Shown in pieces: positions 1 through 5,825 of a DNA stretch of 7,910 nt (positions are counted from its first letter, which is position 1; each line of letters starts with the position of its first letter). Below the pieces are notes generated by a model. It saw nothing but the letters and a program-made list of their open reading frames with translations, made no database searches and was not told the DNA's origin. Source of the stretch: an uncultured Coriobacteriales bacterium (GTDB taxonomy: Bacteria; Actinomycetota; Coriobacteriia; Coriobacteriales; UMGS124); contig CAIFEU010000017.1 in the NCBI GenBank assembly GCA_903789505.1, positions 16,313 through 24,222 on the forward strand. Reading direction: 5' to 3'. The position numbers were made by a program, and so were the translations under genes.

Positions 1-57
1 TTGGGGGGGGGTGGGGGGGTGGGCGTCTGCCCGGGGGGGCCGTGGGCGCCCGGGGGG
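1..57. repeat. G-rich low-complexity window edge
   Basis: The left edge holds G runs of nine (3-11), seven (13-19), seven (33-39) and six (52-57), separated by single T residues or short GC stretches. On the plus strand this fits a G-quadruplex pattern. It lies at the extreme end of the window, and the other end carries a 26-nt C run, so poor sequence at a contig end is at least as likely as a real element. No gene can be supported here. Confidence 0.6.
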
Positions 58-63
58 CAGACG
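24..63 (-). terminator. GC-only hairpin downstream of prs, possible terminator
   Basis: CGTCTGCCC at 24-32 pairs perfectly with GGGCAGACG at 55-63 (9 bp). Inside, GGGC at 37-40 can pair with GCCC at 48-51. It lies about 70 nt beyond the prs stop on the minus strand, where a transcript end would be expected. No T tract follows (the minus strand continues with C runs and single A residues), so it is not a classical intrinsic terminator. The G-rich surroundings may be unreliable sequence. Confidence 0.35.
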
Positions 64-131
64 TCGCGGGCGAGGGGGCCGTGGCCCGCCGCGCCCGAGG
101 GTAGCTCCCCCTGAAGGACCTCGCCCATCGA

Positions 132-1109
132 CTAGAACTCGGGGTTGATGCCGAACATCCCCGAGACGCTCGACTCGGTATAGACGTTCTGGATGGCGCG
201 GGCGAACTCGTCTGCCAGCGACAGCACGCGAATCTTGGAGCACGCCTTGGAGCGCTCCGGGTCCAGCGGCACCGCGTCGGTGACCAGGACCTCCTCGACG
301 GGCGCCTCCTCGAGCCGCTCGTAGGCGGGGCCAGACAGCAGGCCGTGCGTCGCCCCGACGTAGATGTCGGCGGCGCCCTTCTTCTTGAGCTCCTTGACGG
401 CACCGCACAGCGTGCCGGCGGTGTCGATCATGTCGTCGTTGATGATGCAGGTCTTGCCCTCGATGTCGCCGATGATGCCCATGACCTCGGCGGCGTTGTG
501 CGCCGGGCGCCCCTTGTGCGCGACGGCGAAGTTGCAGCCGAGCATGTCGGCGAGGCGCTTGGAGGCCTTGGCGCGGCCCACATCGGGCGAGACGACGACG
601 GTGTTCTCCATGTCGAAGCCCTTGGCGGCGTAGTACTTGGCGAACAGCGGCAGCGCGGTGAGGTGGTTCACCGGGCCGTCGAAGAACCCCTGAATCTGGC
701 CCTGGTGCAGGTCGACGGTGATGAGGCGGTCGATGCCGGCGGCCTTGTAGAGGTCGGCGACGAGCTTGGCGGTGATGGGTTCGCGCGGGGCTGCCTTGCG
801 GTCCTGGCGCGCGTAGGCGTAGTGGGTGATCACGCCGGTCACGGTGCGCGCCGACGCACGCTTGGCGGCATCGGCCATCACGAGGACCTCCATGAGCAGG
901 TCGTTGACGCGCGGGCCGGCGACCGACTGGATGATGAAGACGTCGGAGCCGCGGACGCTCTCGGGGTAGCGGGCGTAGATCTCGCCGTTCGCGAAGGTCT
1001 CGAGCTGCAGCGGCGAGAGGCTGACGCCGAGGATGTCGACGATGTGCTGCGCGAGCTCGGGGTTGGACGAGCCGGCAAAGATCTTCATTTCCTTCTGAAT
1101 GCAATCCAT
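132..1109 (-). CDS. prs: Ribose-phosphate pyrophosphokinase (PRPP synthetase)
   Basis: This cytoplasmic enzyme transfers pyrophosphate from ATP to ribose 5-phosphate, giving PRPP for purine, pyrimidine, NAD, histidine and tryptophan synthesis. The 325-residue product has the family landmarks in order: FANGEIYARYPESVRG (39-54), the ATP-binding YARQDRK (99-105), TVDLHQGQIQGFFD (131-144), SPDVG (174-178), the flexible-loop K199 and R201 in HKGRP, and the PRPP-binding DDMIDTAGT (225-233). Length is normal for class I enzymes. Two starts compete. The ATG at 1109 has GAGGGAG 11 nt upstream. The ATG at 1088 begins at the usual family N-terminus (MKIFAG), but its AGAAGGA lies only about 1 nt away. 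I keep 1109, so the first seven residues are uncertain. It follows glmU on the same strand after 246 nt without a clear promoter, so glmU-prs co-transcription is likely. Confidence 0.97.
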   Translation of the reverse strand: MDCIQKEMKIFAGSSNPELAQHIVDILGVSLSPLQLETFANGEIYARYPESVRGSDVFIIQSVAGPRVNDLLMEVLVMADAAKRASARTVTGVITHYAYARQDRKAAPREPITAKLVADLYKAAGIDRLITVDLHQGQIQGFFDGPVNHLTALPLFAKYYAAKGFDMENTVVVSPDVGRAKASKRLADMLGCNFAVAHKGRPAHNAAEVMGIIGDIEGKTCIINDDMIDTAGTLCGAVKELKKKGAADIYVGATHGLLSGPAYERLEEAPVEEVLVTDAVPLDPERSKACSKIRVLSLADEFARAIQNVYTESSVSGMFGINPEF

Positions 1110-1355
1110 GCGCCGCTATGCTCCCTCGTGTTGTGGACGCGACCGGTCGACGGCCCGCAGGCCCCGCCGACGGGGGCGGCAGACGCGCCGAGCAGGTCGG
1201 ACGCGACTTTCCGCACCGCTTACAATACACACCAACGCAGCTAATAGTAGCGCGCCTCAACCGGCATTCCCCGTCGGTGAACGGCATATTTCAGGATGCG
1301 CAAAATGTCCGAAGCGGGGCAGTCGGGGGCCGCGGGCGAGGGCCGCGCCGGGGCG

Positions 1356-2789
1356 CTACGCCTCGGGAGCGCCCTTTTGGGCGTCGCGCTTCCAGCGAGG
1401 CAGCCACCCGGGCACCGTGCGCTGCTCGCTGCGCTCCAGCGCGAGGGCGCCCGCCGGGACGTCGCGGGTGATGACGCTGCCCGCGCCCACCGTCGCCCCG
1501 TCGCCGATGCTGACCGGCGCGACCATCATCGTGTCGGACCCCACGAACACCCCGTCGCCGATCGTGGTGCGGTGCTTGTCCCTGCCGTCGTAGTTGCAGG
1601 TGATTGAGCCCGCGCCGATGTTGACGCCCTCGCCCATCTGCGTGTCGCCGATGTAGGACAGGTGCGGCACCTTCGAGCCGCGCCCGATCGTGGAGTTCTT
1701 GATCTCCACGTGGGTGCCCGCCTTGGAGCCGTCCATCAGGTGCGCGCCGGGGCGCAGGTATGCGCGCGGGCCGCAGCTCACGTCGTCGTCGACCGTCGCA
1801 CCGATCGCAACGGTCTCGTCCAGGACGCTGCGGTCGCCCACGACGGTGTCGGTCAGGCGGGTGTTAGGCCCGATGACGCAGTCGCTGCCGACCGTCGTCG
1901 CGCCGTAGAGCATCGTGAGCGGCAGCAGCGTCGTGTCACGCCCCACGCGCACGTCGGGGCCCACCCACACCTGTGAGGGGTCGAGCATCGTGACGCCGGC
2001 GTCCATCAGCGCGGCGTTGATGCGCCCCTGCATCGCGCGCGTGGCGCGGGCGAGCTGGGAGCGCGAGTTCACGCCCATCAGCTCGTCCGCGTCGGGGCAC
2101 TCGATCGCCCGCATCGGGGTGCCCGCGCGGGCGAGCAGCTGCACCATGTCGGTGAGGTAGAACTCGTGCTGGGCGTTCTCCTGGGTGAGCTCGCCGATGT
2201 GCGCGCGCAGGGACGCCGCGTCGAAGCAGTACACCCCCGCGTTGCAGGTGGTGCACGCCGCCTCGGCGGGCGTCGCGTCCTTCTGCTCGACGATGCGCGC
2301 GGCGTGGCCGTCGGCGCCCACCATCACCCGCCCGTAGCCGGTCGGATCGGCGTACGTCATCGTGAGCAGCGCGCCGCCCGGCTCGGTCGCCGCGGCCCCC
2401 ACCAGCGCCGCGAGCGTCTCGCCGCGCAGCAGCGGGGTGTCGCCGCACACCACCAGGACCGGCCCCTCCGTGACGCCGGCGCCCTCGACCGCCACGCGCA
2501 CGGCGTGGCCGGTCCCCAGGCGCCGCTCCTGCTCGACGCACTCCACGCCCGGCTCCTGCGCCAGCGCCGCGCGCACCTCGTCGGCGTGGCTGCCGACCAC
2601 GACGAGGATGCGGCCGCAGCCCGCGGCCCGCACCGCGTCGACCACCCATCTCACCATCGGCCGGTCGAGCACCTGGTGCACGACCTTGGCGTGGCTCGAC
2701 TTCATGCGGGTGCCCTCGCCGGCCGCCAGGATGATGGCGGTCGCGGCCGTGGCGCGGGGCGTGTCGGCTGACGACGGTGCGACGTTCAT
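1356..2789 (-). CDS. glmU: Bifunctional UDP-GlcNAc pyrophosphorylase / GlcN-1-P acetyltransferase
   Basis: GlmU acetylates glucosamine 1-phosphate and then transfers UMP from UTP, giving UDP-GlcNAc for peptidoglycan. The 477-residue product has both halves. The N-terminal uridylyltransferase shows LAAGEGTRMKS (21-31), then RLGTGHAV, CGDTPLL and EFYLTDMVQLL. The C-terminal left-handed beta-helix shows repeated hexapeptides, RPGAHL, GTHVEIKN, the likely catalytic-base H376 in PHLSYIGD and the acetyl-CoA-site NYDG (399-402). The reading frame stays open upstream to 3029, but that would run through the tRNA-Gln. ATG 2789 is chosen because GGGAGGT lies 8 nt upstream and the family N-terminus begins about 18 residues later. 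It follows tRNA-Gln by 164 nt and precedes prs; glmU-prs adjacency is widespread in Gram-positive bacteria. No separate promoter is evident, so it may be read from the tRNA-Gln promoter. Confidence 0.98.
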   Translation of the reverse strand: MNVAPSSADTPRATAATAIILAAGEGTRMKSSHAKVVHQVLDRPMVRWVVDAVRAAGCGRILVVVGSHADEVRAALAQEPGVECVEQERRLGTGHAVRVAVEGAGVTEGPVLVVCGDTPLLRGETLAALVGAAATEPGGALLTMTYADPTGYGRVMVGADGHAARIVEQKDATPAEAACTTCNAGVYCFDAASLRAHIGELTQENAQHEFYLTDMVQLLARAGTPMRAIECPDADELMGVNSRSQLARATRAMQGRINAALMDAGVTMLDPSQVWVGPDVRVGRDTTLLPLTMLYGATTVGSDCVIGPNTRLTDTVVGDRSVLDETVAIGATVDDDVSCGPRAYLRPGAHLMDGSKAGTHVEIKNSTIGRGSKVPHLSYIGDTQMGEGVNIGAGSITCNYDGRDKHRTTIGDGVFVGSDTMMVAPVSIGDGATVGAGSVITRDVPAGALALERSEQRTVPGWLPRWKRDAQKGAPEA

Positions 2790-2797
2790 TGCGAAGG

Positions 2798-2805
2798 ACC
2801 TCCCT
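2798..2805 (-). promoter_or_regulatory. Ribosome binding site of glmU
   Basis: The minus strand reads AGGGAGGT here, a near-perfect Shine-Dalgarno sequence 8 nt before ATG 2789. It settles the glmU start against the roughly 80-codon longer open frame. Confidence 0.9.
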
Positions 2806-2840
2806 GGATGCGGCGCGCGCGTCCGACGTCGCGGGAGGGT

Positions 2841-2857
2841 CGCGCCGCAGCGGCGCG
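2841..2857 (-). other. GC hairpin in the glmU leader
   Basis: CGCGCCG (2841-2847) pairs perfectly with CGGCGCG (2851-2857) around a 3-nt loop, 36 nt upstream of the glmU ribosome binding site, between it and tRNA-Gln. No T run follows on the minus strand, so an intrinsic terminator is not supported. It could be an RNA processing or stability structure, or chance in such GC-rich DNA. Apart from this, 2790-2953 shows no gene and no convincing promoter. Confidence 0.35.
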
Positions 2858-2953
2858 GGCCGGGCATCGGCGGGCGGCGGTGCGACCCCGGCCACCGTCG
2901 TGCGGCGGGGACGGGAGGCGCGCGGCGCGCGACTGCGGGTTCGAAAGCGAGAC

Positions 2954-3028
2954 TGGCTGGGATAGAGGGATTCGAACCCCCATGACGGGCACCAAAAACC
3001 CGGGTCCTAACCGTTGGACGATATCCCA
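2954..3028 (-). tRNA. tRNA-Gln, anticodon UUG, CCA encoded
   Basis: The minus strand folds as a complete class I tRNA of 75 nt. The acceptor TGGGATA pairs with TATCCCA, followed by discriminator G and an encoded CCA (2954-2956). The D stem is GTCC/GGAC, the anticodon stem CGGGT/GCCCG, and the loop TTTTGGT places TTG at positions 34-36. The T arm GGGGG/CCCTC encloses TTCGAAT. UUG reads CAA and, by wobble, CAG. The TGG start and G discriminator fit glutamine tRNAs. It sits just downstream of a recognisable promoter and ahead of glmU. Confidence 0.96.
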
Positions 3029-3039
3029 AGCTCTGGGAA

Positions 3040-3067
3040 AGTCTAGCAGTTGGCCGTCACGCGTCAA
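3040..3067 (-). promoter_or_regulatory. Sigma70-type promoter of tRNA-Gln
   Basis: On the minus strand, TTGACG (3062-3067, five of six -35 consensus bases) and TAGACT (3040-3045, four of six -10 bases) are separated by 16 bp. The -10 ends 11 nt before the tRNA 5' end, leaving a leader of only a few nucleotides, which is typical of tRNA genes. It is the best promoter in the window and may also drive glmU and prs. Confidence 0.75.
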
Positions 3068-3087
3068 GGACGCGCATGCCGGGCGCT

Positions 3088-3104
3088 GCCGGCCGGGCGC
3101 CGGC
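3088..3104 (-). terminator. GC-rich hairpin after the pseudo-amidase gene
   Basis: GCCGGC (3088-3093) and GCCGGC (3099-3104) form a 6-bp stem around CGGGC. A second small hairpin, CCGCCG/CGGCGG with a 3-nt loop, lies at 3142-3156. Both fall between the stop of the gene ending at 3187 and the tRNA-Gln promoter, where a terminator would be expected, but neither has a T tract. This is a weak call. Confidence 0.25.
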
Positions 3105-3186
3105 GGGCCGCAAGCGCAGCACGGGCGCGAGCAAGGGGCGCCCGCCGTCACGGCGGCGGCAGGGGCGAGCGCGGGTGCGGGGCGGG

Positions 3187-4146
3187 CTACCTGCCGCCGG
3201 AGGCGTCCAGCGACGAGCAGATGGCGTCGAGCAGCGTAATCGCGGCGCTCTGGACGTCGTGCGCGGTGACCGACCCGTCGTAGCTGTTCATGCTCGCCAG
3301 CTCGACGCGCATGTAGTAGGGGCGGCCCTTCGAGGCGCGCATCGCGGACACCACGCGGGGCCCCAGCTCGTCGAGGGAGTTCGCGCGGACGTAGATCGAG
3401 CCGTCGGGCAGCTGGCTGGCCTTGGTCACCGGGGCGGTGGTGAGGATCAGCGCCAGGTCGCAGTTGGCGAGGTACTCCGAGTCGGGGCCGTCGATCGAGT
3501 CGACCAGCGTGAAGTTCGCGCCGTTCGTGGTAGCCAGCGCAACGTTCCACATGCGCCCCACGACGTTGCGCGAGATGGGGTCGCTGCCGCAGGCGACGAT
3601 GCGCGTGCCCTCGAGCACGTCGACGGCGCGGGACAGCCCGAAGCGCGCCTCGCTGAACGTCGGCGCGTCCTGGCCGAGCCACACGTGGTGCAGGCGCTCG
3701 ATCGCGTCGAAGGTGTCCTGGAACGCCATGCCGTCGGGGTACAGGCCCGAGTTGGCCTGGAACTCGCGTACCGCGGCCTCGGTGTGGGGGCCGTAGTAGC
3801 CGTCGACCTCGCCACAGGAGAAGCCCAGCACGTTGAGGGCCATCTGCAGGTGGGACACGTCGGCGCCGTGGAAGTACGGCAGGCGCAGGTACAGCGTGCG
3901 GTCGCCCATCTGGTAGGTGGCGTCGACCAGGGCGATCCACGCCGCCTCGTCGACCTCGTCGGCGGCAGGCAGCCCCGACTCGCTGCGGAACGAGCGCACG
4001 GCGTCGAGCGTGGTGTCGCCGAACTCGGACGCGGAGAGCTCCTCTGCCGCGATCTTGTACCCCAGGCGCGCCAGGCGCTGCTGCACGTCCTCGACCTCAG
4101 GACCGCTCTGACCTGCAACGATTGGCTTCAAGGACTCACCCTTCAT
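3187..4146 (-). CDS. Two-PGBD protein with degenerate amidase-like C-terminus (CwlM-like)
   Basis: The product has 319 residues from ATG 4146. Two PG_binding_1-type repeats are visible: about 8-77 (GPEVEDVQQRLARLGY, then FGDTTLDAVRSF) and about 94-150 (DVSHLQMALNVLGF, then DGYYGPHTEAAVREFQ). The rest (about 168-312) follows the outline of an Amidase_3 domain: a beta strand (TRIVACGSDPIS), a central hydrophobic strand (CDLALILTTAP) and an end resembling the family's VElGF-N--D segment (MRVELASMNSYDG, E282). However, the zinc histidines expected in DPGHGG and SiHaN are absent, so hydrolase activity is unlikely. No signal peptide or membrane segment is seen. Mycobacterial CwlM has the same plan and acts in the cytoplasm on MurA; a similar role is inference. 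An in-frame ATG at 4185 adds 13 Arg/Gly-rich residues. I prefer 4146, where the first repeat begins soon after. The gene diverges from an L,D-transpeptidase. Confidence 0.82.
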   Translation of the reverse strand: MKGESLKPIVAGQSGPEVEDVQQRLARLGYKIAAEELSASEFGDTTLDAVRSFRSESGLPAADEVDEAAWIALVDATYQMGDRTLYLRLPYFHGADVSHLQMALNVLGFSCGEVDGYYGPHTEAAVREFQANSGLYPDGMAFQDTFDAIERLHHVWLGQDAPTFSEARFGLSRAVDVLEGTRIVACGSDPISRNVVGRMWNVALATTNGANFTLVDSIDGPDSEYLANCDLALILTTAPVTKASQLPDGSIYVRANSLDELGPRVVSAMRASKGRPYYMRVELASMNSYDGSVTAHDVQSAAITLLDAICSSLDASGGR

Positions 4147-4184
4147 CCCGCCCCCGCGCGCGTCGCGACGGGCGCGCCGGGCCA

Positions 4185-4207
4185 TTACAACTCACGAACG
4201 TTACAAC
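4185..4207. repeat. Direct repeat TTACAAC, 16-bp spacing
   Basis: TTACAAC occurs at 4185-4191 and again at 4201-4207, so the copies start 16 bp apart, about a turn and a half of the helix. The first copy overlaps the possible -10 (TGTAAT) of the minus-strand gene. It may be an operator or simply paired -10-like sequences. Confidence 0.4.
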
Positions 4208-4432
4208 ATGAGCGACGCGAGAAAAAGCCCGCCATAGTTTGCGCTCATCGTCGAATGCACCTATCGACCATAAATTGTCGGTAAAGTGTCAGACGCCGGT
4301 TCGAAGCGTGGTATTGTGCGCCCATACCGCCGCGACGGGCGGGCGCGGCCGCGCGTCCCCTCCCGTCCTCACAGCACCGCCACATTCGCGGCGCGGACGA
4401 ACCACCACACCACCGAGCCCAACGCCCGAAGC

Positions 4433-4439
4433 GAGGAGG
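4433..4439 (+). promoter_or_regulatory. Ribosome binding site of the L,D-transpeptidase
   Basis: GAGGAGG lies 8 nt before GTG 4448. It fixes the start at this GTG rather than at the in-frame ATG 4286, whose extra 54 residues are basic, compositionally odd and would precede the membrane anchor. Confidence 0.88.
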
Positions 4440-4447
4440 CGCCCCAC

Positions 4448-5614
4448 GTGAGCCGTCGCATCGTCATACGAGCGGTCCTGATCTGTCTGCTCGTCGCTGT
4501 CGCGTTCCTGTTCGCGATCGTCGGCAAGGCGTACGCCGACGTCACCTCCTCCTCCGACGTCATCCCCGACCAGACCTACATTTCGGGGCTCAACGTGTCG
4601 TACCTCACCGCCGACGAGGCCACCGACCTCGTGAGCTCCTACGTCGACTCCTGGACCGCGGGGCTGGGCATGAGCCTGACCGACCCCCAGACGGGGGCGA
4701 CCTACACGATCGACCTCTCCTCGGGCGTGAGCTGCGACGTCGACGCGGCGGTGAGCGAGGCGACCGGCCGCAACGGCGGCGTCTCCCTGGTGACGCGCGT
4801 GCTCGACGAGGTGGCCGGCGCAGAGCCCGAGCGCAAGGACATCGCCCTCGCCTACACGTTCGACGACTCCGTGATCCAGCCGCAGGTGGAGCAGCTCGCC
4901 GCCGCGGTGCACGTCGACGCCGTCGACGCGGCGCGCACGTTCAACGACGACAACACCGTGACGCTCACCGCCGAGTCCGCCGGCCGCGACCTGGACGTCG
5001 CGACGACGGTCGCCGCCGCGCAGGCCGCCGTCGACCAGGCGGTCGCCGCCAGCCCCACGCTCCAGCAGCTCGCGGGCGCCACGATCACGTCGACGCTGAC
5101 GACGGTCGCGCTCGAGCCCGCGGTCACGCTCGACAGCATGCCCTACGCCGTCATCGTCGACTACGCGCAGTTCATGCTCTACGTGTTCGACGGCGACCGG
5201 ATGATCTACTCCGTCATGATCGGGTACGGCCGCGGCTGGGAGGACGGCGTCAACTACAGCAGCCCGGAGGGGCTGCACTACATCGAGTACTTCGACCCTG
5301 CGCCCACCTGGACCAACCCCGACCCCACCGGCTGGGGCAAGGACTACAAGGCCTACTACGCCGGCGGGGAGGAGGGCAACCCCCTCGGCAGCCGCGCGAT
5401 GAAGGTCAGCGACGCGCCGATGGTGTTCATCCACGGCGTGACCGACCCCAACTGCATCGGGAACCGCCTGAGCCACGGCTGCATCAACGTGTGGGACGAC
5501 GATGTCATCCAGCTCTACCAGCTGCTCTACGACAACGCCGTCGCAAAGGGCAGCTCGAGCGTCGGCGGCAGCGGCACGCCGGTGTACGTGTACTTCCACA
5601 ACTACCCGGGCTGA
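4448..5614 (+). CDS. Membrane-anchored L,D-transpeptidase (YkuD family)
   Basis: L,D-transpeptidases form 3-3 peptidoglycan cross-links or attach proteins to the wall, outside the membrane, using a catalytic cysteine. The 388-residue product starts at GTG 4448. Basic residues RR(3-4) and R8 precede a hydrophobic segment (9-26), and AYA at 28-30 could be a signal peptidase site, so it may be either an anchor or a cleaved signal. Residues about 36-225 resemble the PG_binding_4-type region common upstream of YkuD domains (IPDQTYISGLNVSYLTADEA). The YkuD domain runs about 233-381: SSPEG, PTW, GNPLGSRAM, H329-G330 and SHGCIN (342-347) with catalytic C345 and H343. This matches the HG...[S/T]HGChN signature completely, so the enzyme should be active. 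C336, nine residues before C345, is an additional cysteine. It is the only plus-strand gene and diverges from the CwlM-like gene. The exact substrate cannot be told from sequence. Confidence 0.95.
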   Translation: MSRRIVIRAVLICLLVAVAFLFAIVGKAYADVTSSSDVIPDQTYISGLNVSYLTADEATDLVSSYVDSWTAGLGMSLTDPQTGATYTIDLSSGVSCDVDAAVSEATGRNGGVSLVTRVLDEVAGAEPERKDIALAYTFDDSVIQPQVEQLAAAVHVDAVDAARTFNDDNTVTLTAESAGRDLDVATTVAAAQAAVDQAVAASPTLQQLAGATITSTLTTVALEPAVTLDSMPYAVIVDYAQFMLYVFDGDRMIYSVMIGYGRGWEDGVNYSSPEGLHYIEYFDPAPTWTNPDPTGWGKDYKAYYAGGEEGNPLGSRAMKVSDAPMVFIHGVTDPNCIGNRLSHGCINVWDDDVIQLYQLLYDNAVAKGSSSVGGSGTPVYVYFHNYPG

Positions 5615-5630
5615 GGGGCCACCGCCGCCT

Positions 5631-5699
5631 GACGGCAAGGGCACTCGACCCGATGGCAAGGGTCCGCGACACGACGCCGGGGTCCGAGCGACGGGGTCC
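5631..5699. repeat. Short degenerate repeats in the convergent intergenic region
   Basis: GGCAAGGG occurs at 5634-5641 and 5655-5662 within an imperfect 21-bp tandem unit. GGGTCC then recurs at 5660-5665, 5680-5685 and 5694-5699. The stretch follows the transpeptidase stop and encodes nothing recognisable. Confidence 0.4.
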
Positions 5700-5740
5700 A
5701 GGCGATTCGGGCGACGTGGCCCGGGGCGCGACGACGCGAC

Positions 5741-5795
5741 ACGACAAGGCGCGCCCACCGGCCGTCGCTCGGGACGGTGGCGGACGCGCCTTCGT
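5741..5795. terminator. Long hairpin between convergent genes, possible bidirectional terminator
   Basis: AAGGCGCG (5746-5753) pairs with CGCGCCTT (5785-5792). Inside it CCACCG (5755-5760) pairs with CGGTGG (5775-5780), and outside it ACG (5741-5743) can pair with CGT (5793-5795). The element lies between the transpeptidase (ending 5614) and the prenyl synthase (ending 5826 from the other side), where a shared terminator would sit. Only one or two T residues follow in either direction, so it lacks a true U tract. Confidence 0.45.
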
Positions 5796-5797
5796 AT

Positions 5798-5818
5798 GGG
5801 CGGGCGCCGAAGCCGCCC
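5798..5818 (-). terminator. Hairpin just after the prenyl synthase stop
   Basis: GGGCGG (5798-5803) pairs with CCGCCC (5813-5818). The loop on the minus strand contains CTTCGG, which can close as a stable UUCG-type tetraloop. It starts 7 nt after the stop codon of the minus-strand gene. No T run follows, so this may be a 3'-end stabiliser or part of the terminator formed with the larger hairpin beyond it. Confidence 0.4.
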
Positions 5819-5825
5819 GCGACTG

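Larger units (their letters stand above)
4147..4447. other. Divergent intergenic regulatory region
   Basis: These 301 nt separate the pseudo-amidase gene from the transpeptidase gene. No gene is evident. About 4184-4320 is clearly more AT-rich than the rest of the window, which suits promoters in both directions. On the minus strand TGTAAT (4184-4189, five of six -10 bases) would give a leader of roughly 30 nt to ATG 4146, but no good -35 precedes it. On the plus strand TATTGT (4312-4317) is a possible -10 for the transpeptidase, also with a poor -35. From about 4320 to 4430 it is GC-rich leader without a structure I can name. Confidence 0.5.

Noticed and set aside
1198..1226. TACAAT as a plus-strand -10 in the glmU-prs gap
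   Set aside because: There is no -35 at a suitable distance and no plus-strand gene downstream. On the minus strand I found no hexamer pair for prs either.
2790..3029. N-terminal extension of GlmU by 80 residues
   Set aside because: The extension would translate through the tRNA-Gln. ATG 2789 has a strong ribosome binding site and matches the family N-terminus.
3076..4284. Long plus-strand open frame (402 codons) opposite the pseudo-amidase gene
   Set aside because: It lies antisense to a gene with clear domains, has a repetitive Val/Arg/Gly/Asp-rich composition and matches no family. It is a by-product of high GC.
4286..4447. N-terminal extension of the L,D-transpeptidase from ATG 4286
   Set aside because: It would place 54 basic residues before the membrane anchor, and the GAGGAGG 8 nt before GTG 4448 explains the start better.
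4289..5758. Long minus-strand open frame (489 codons) opposite the L,D-transpeptidase
   Set aside because: The transpeptidase frame carries the full catalytic signature and an ideal ribosome binding site. The antisense frame is low-complexity Val/Gly/Asp/Arg.
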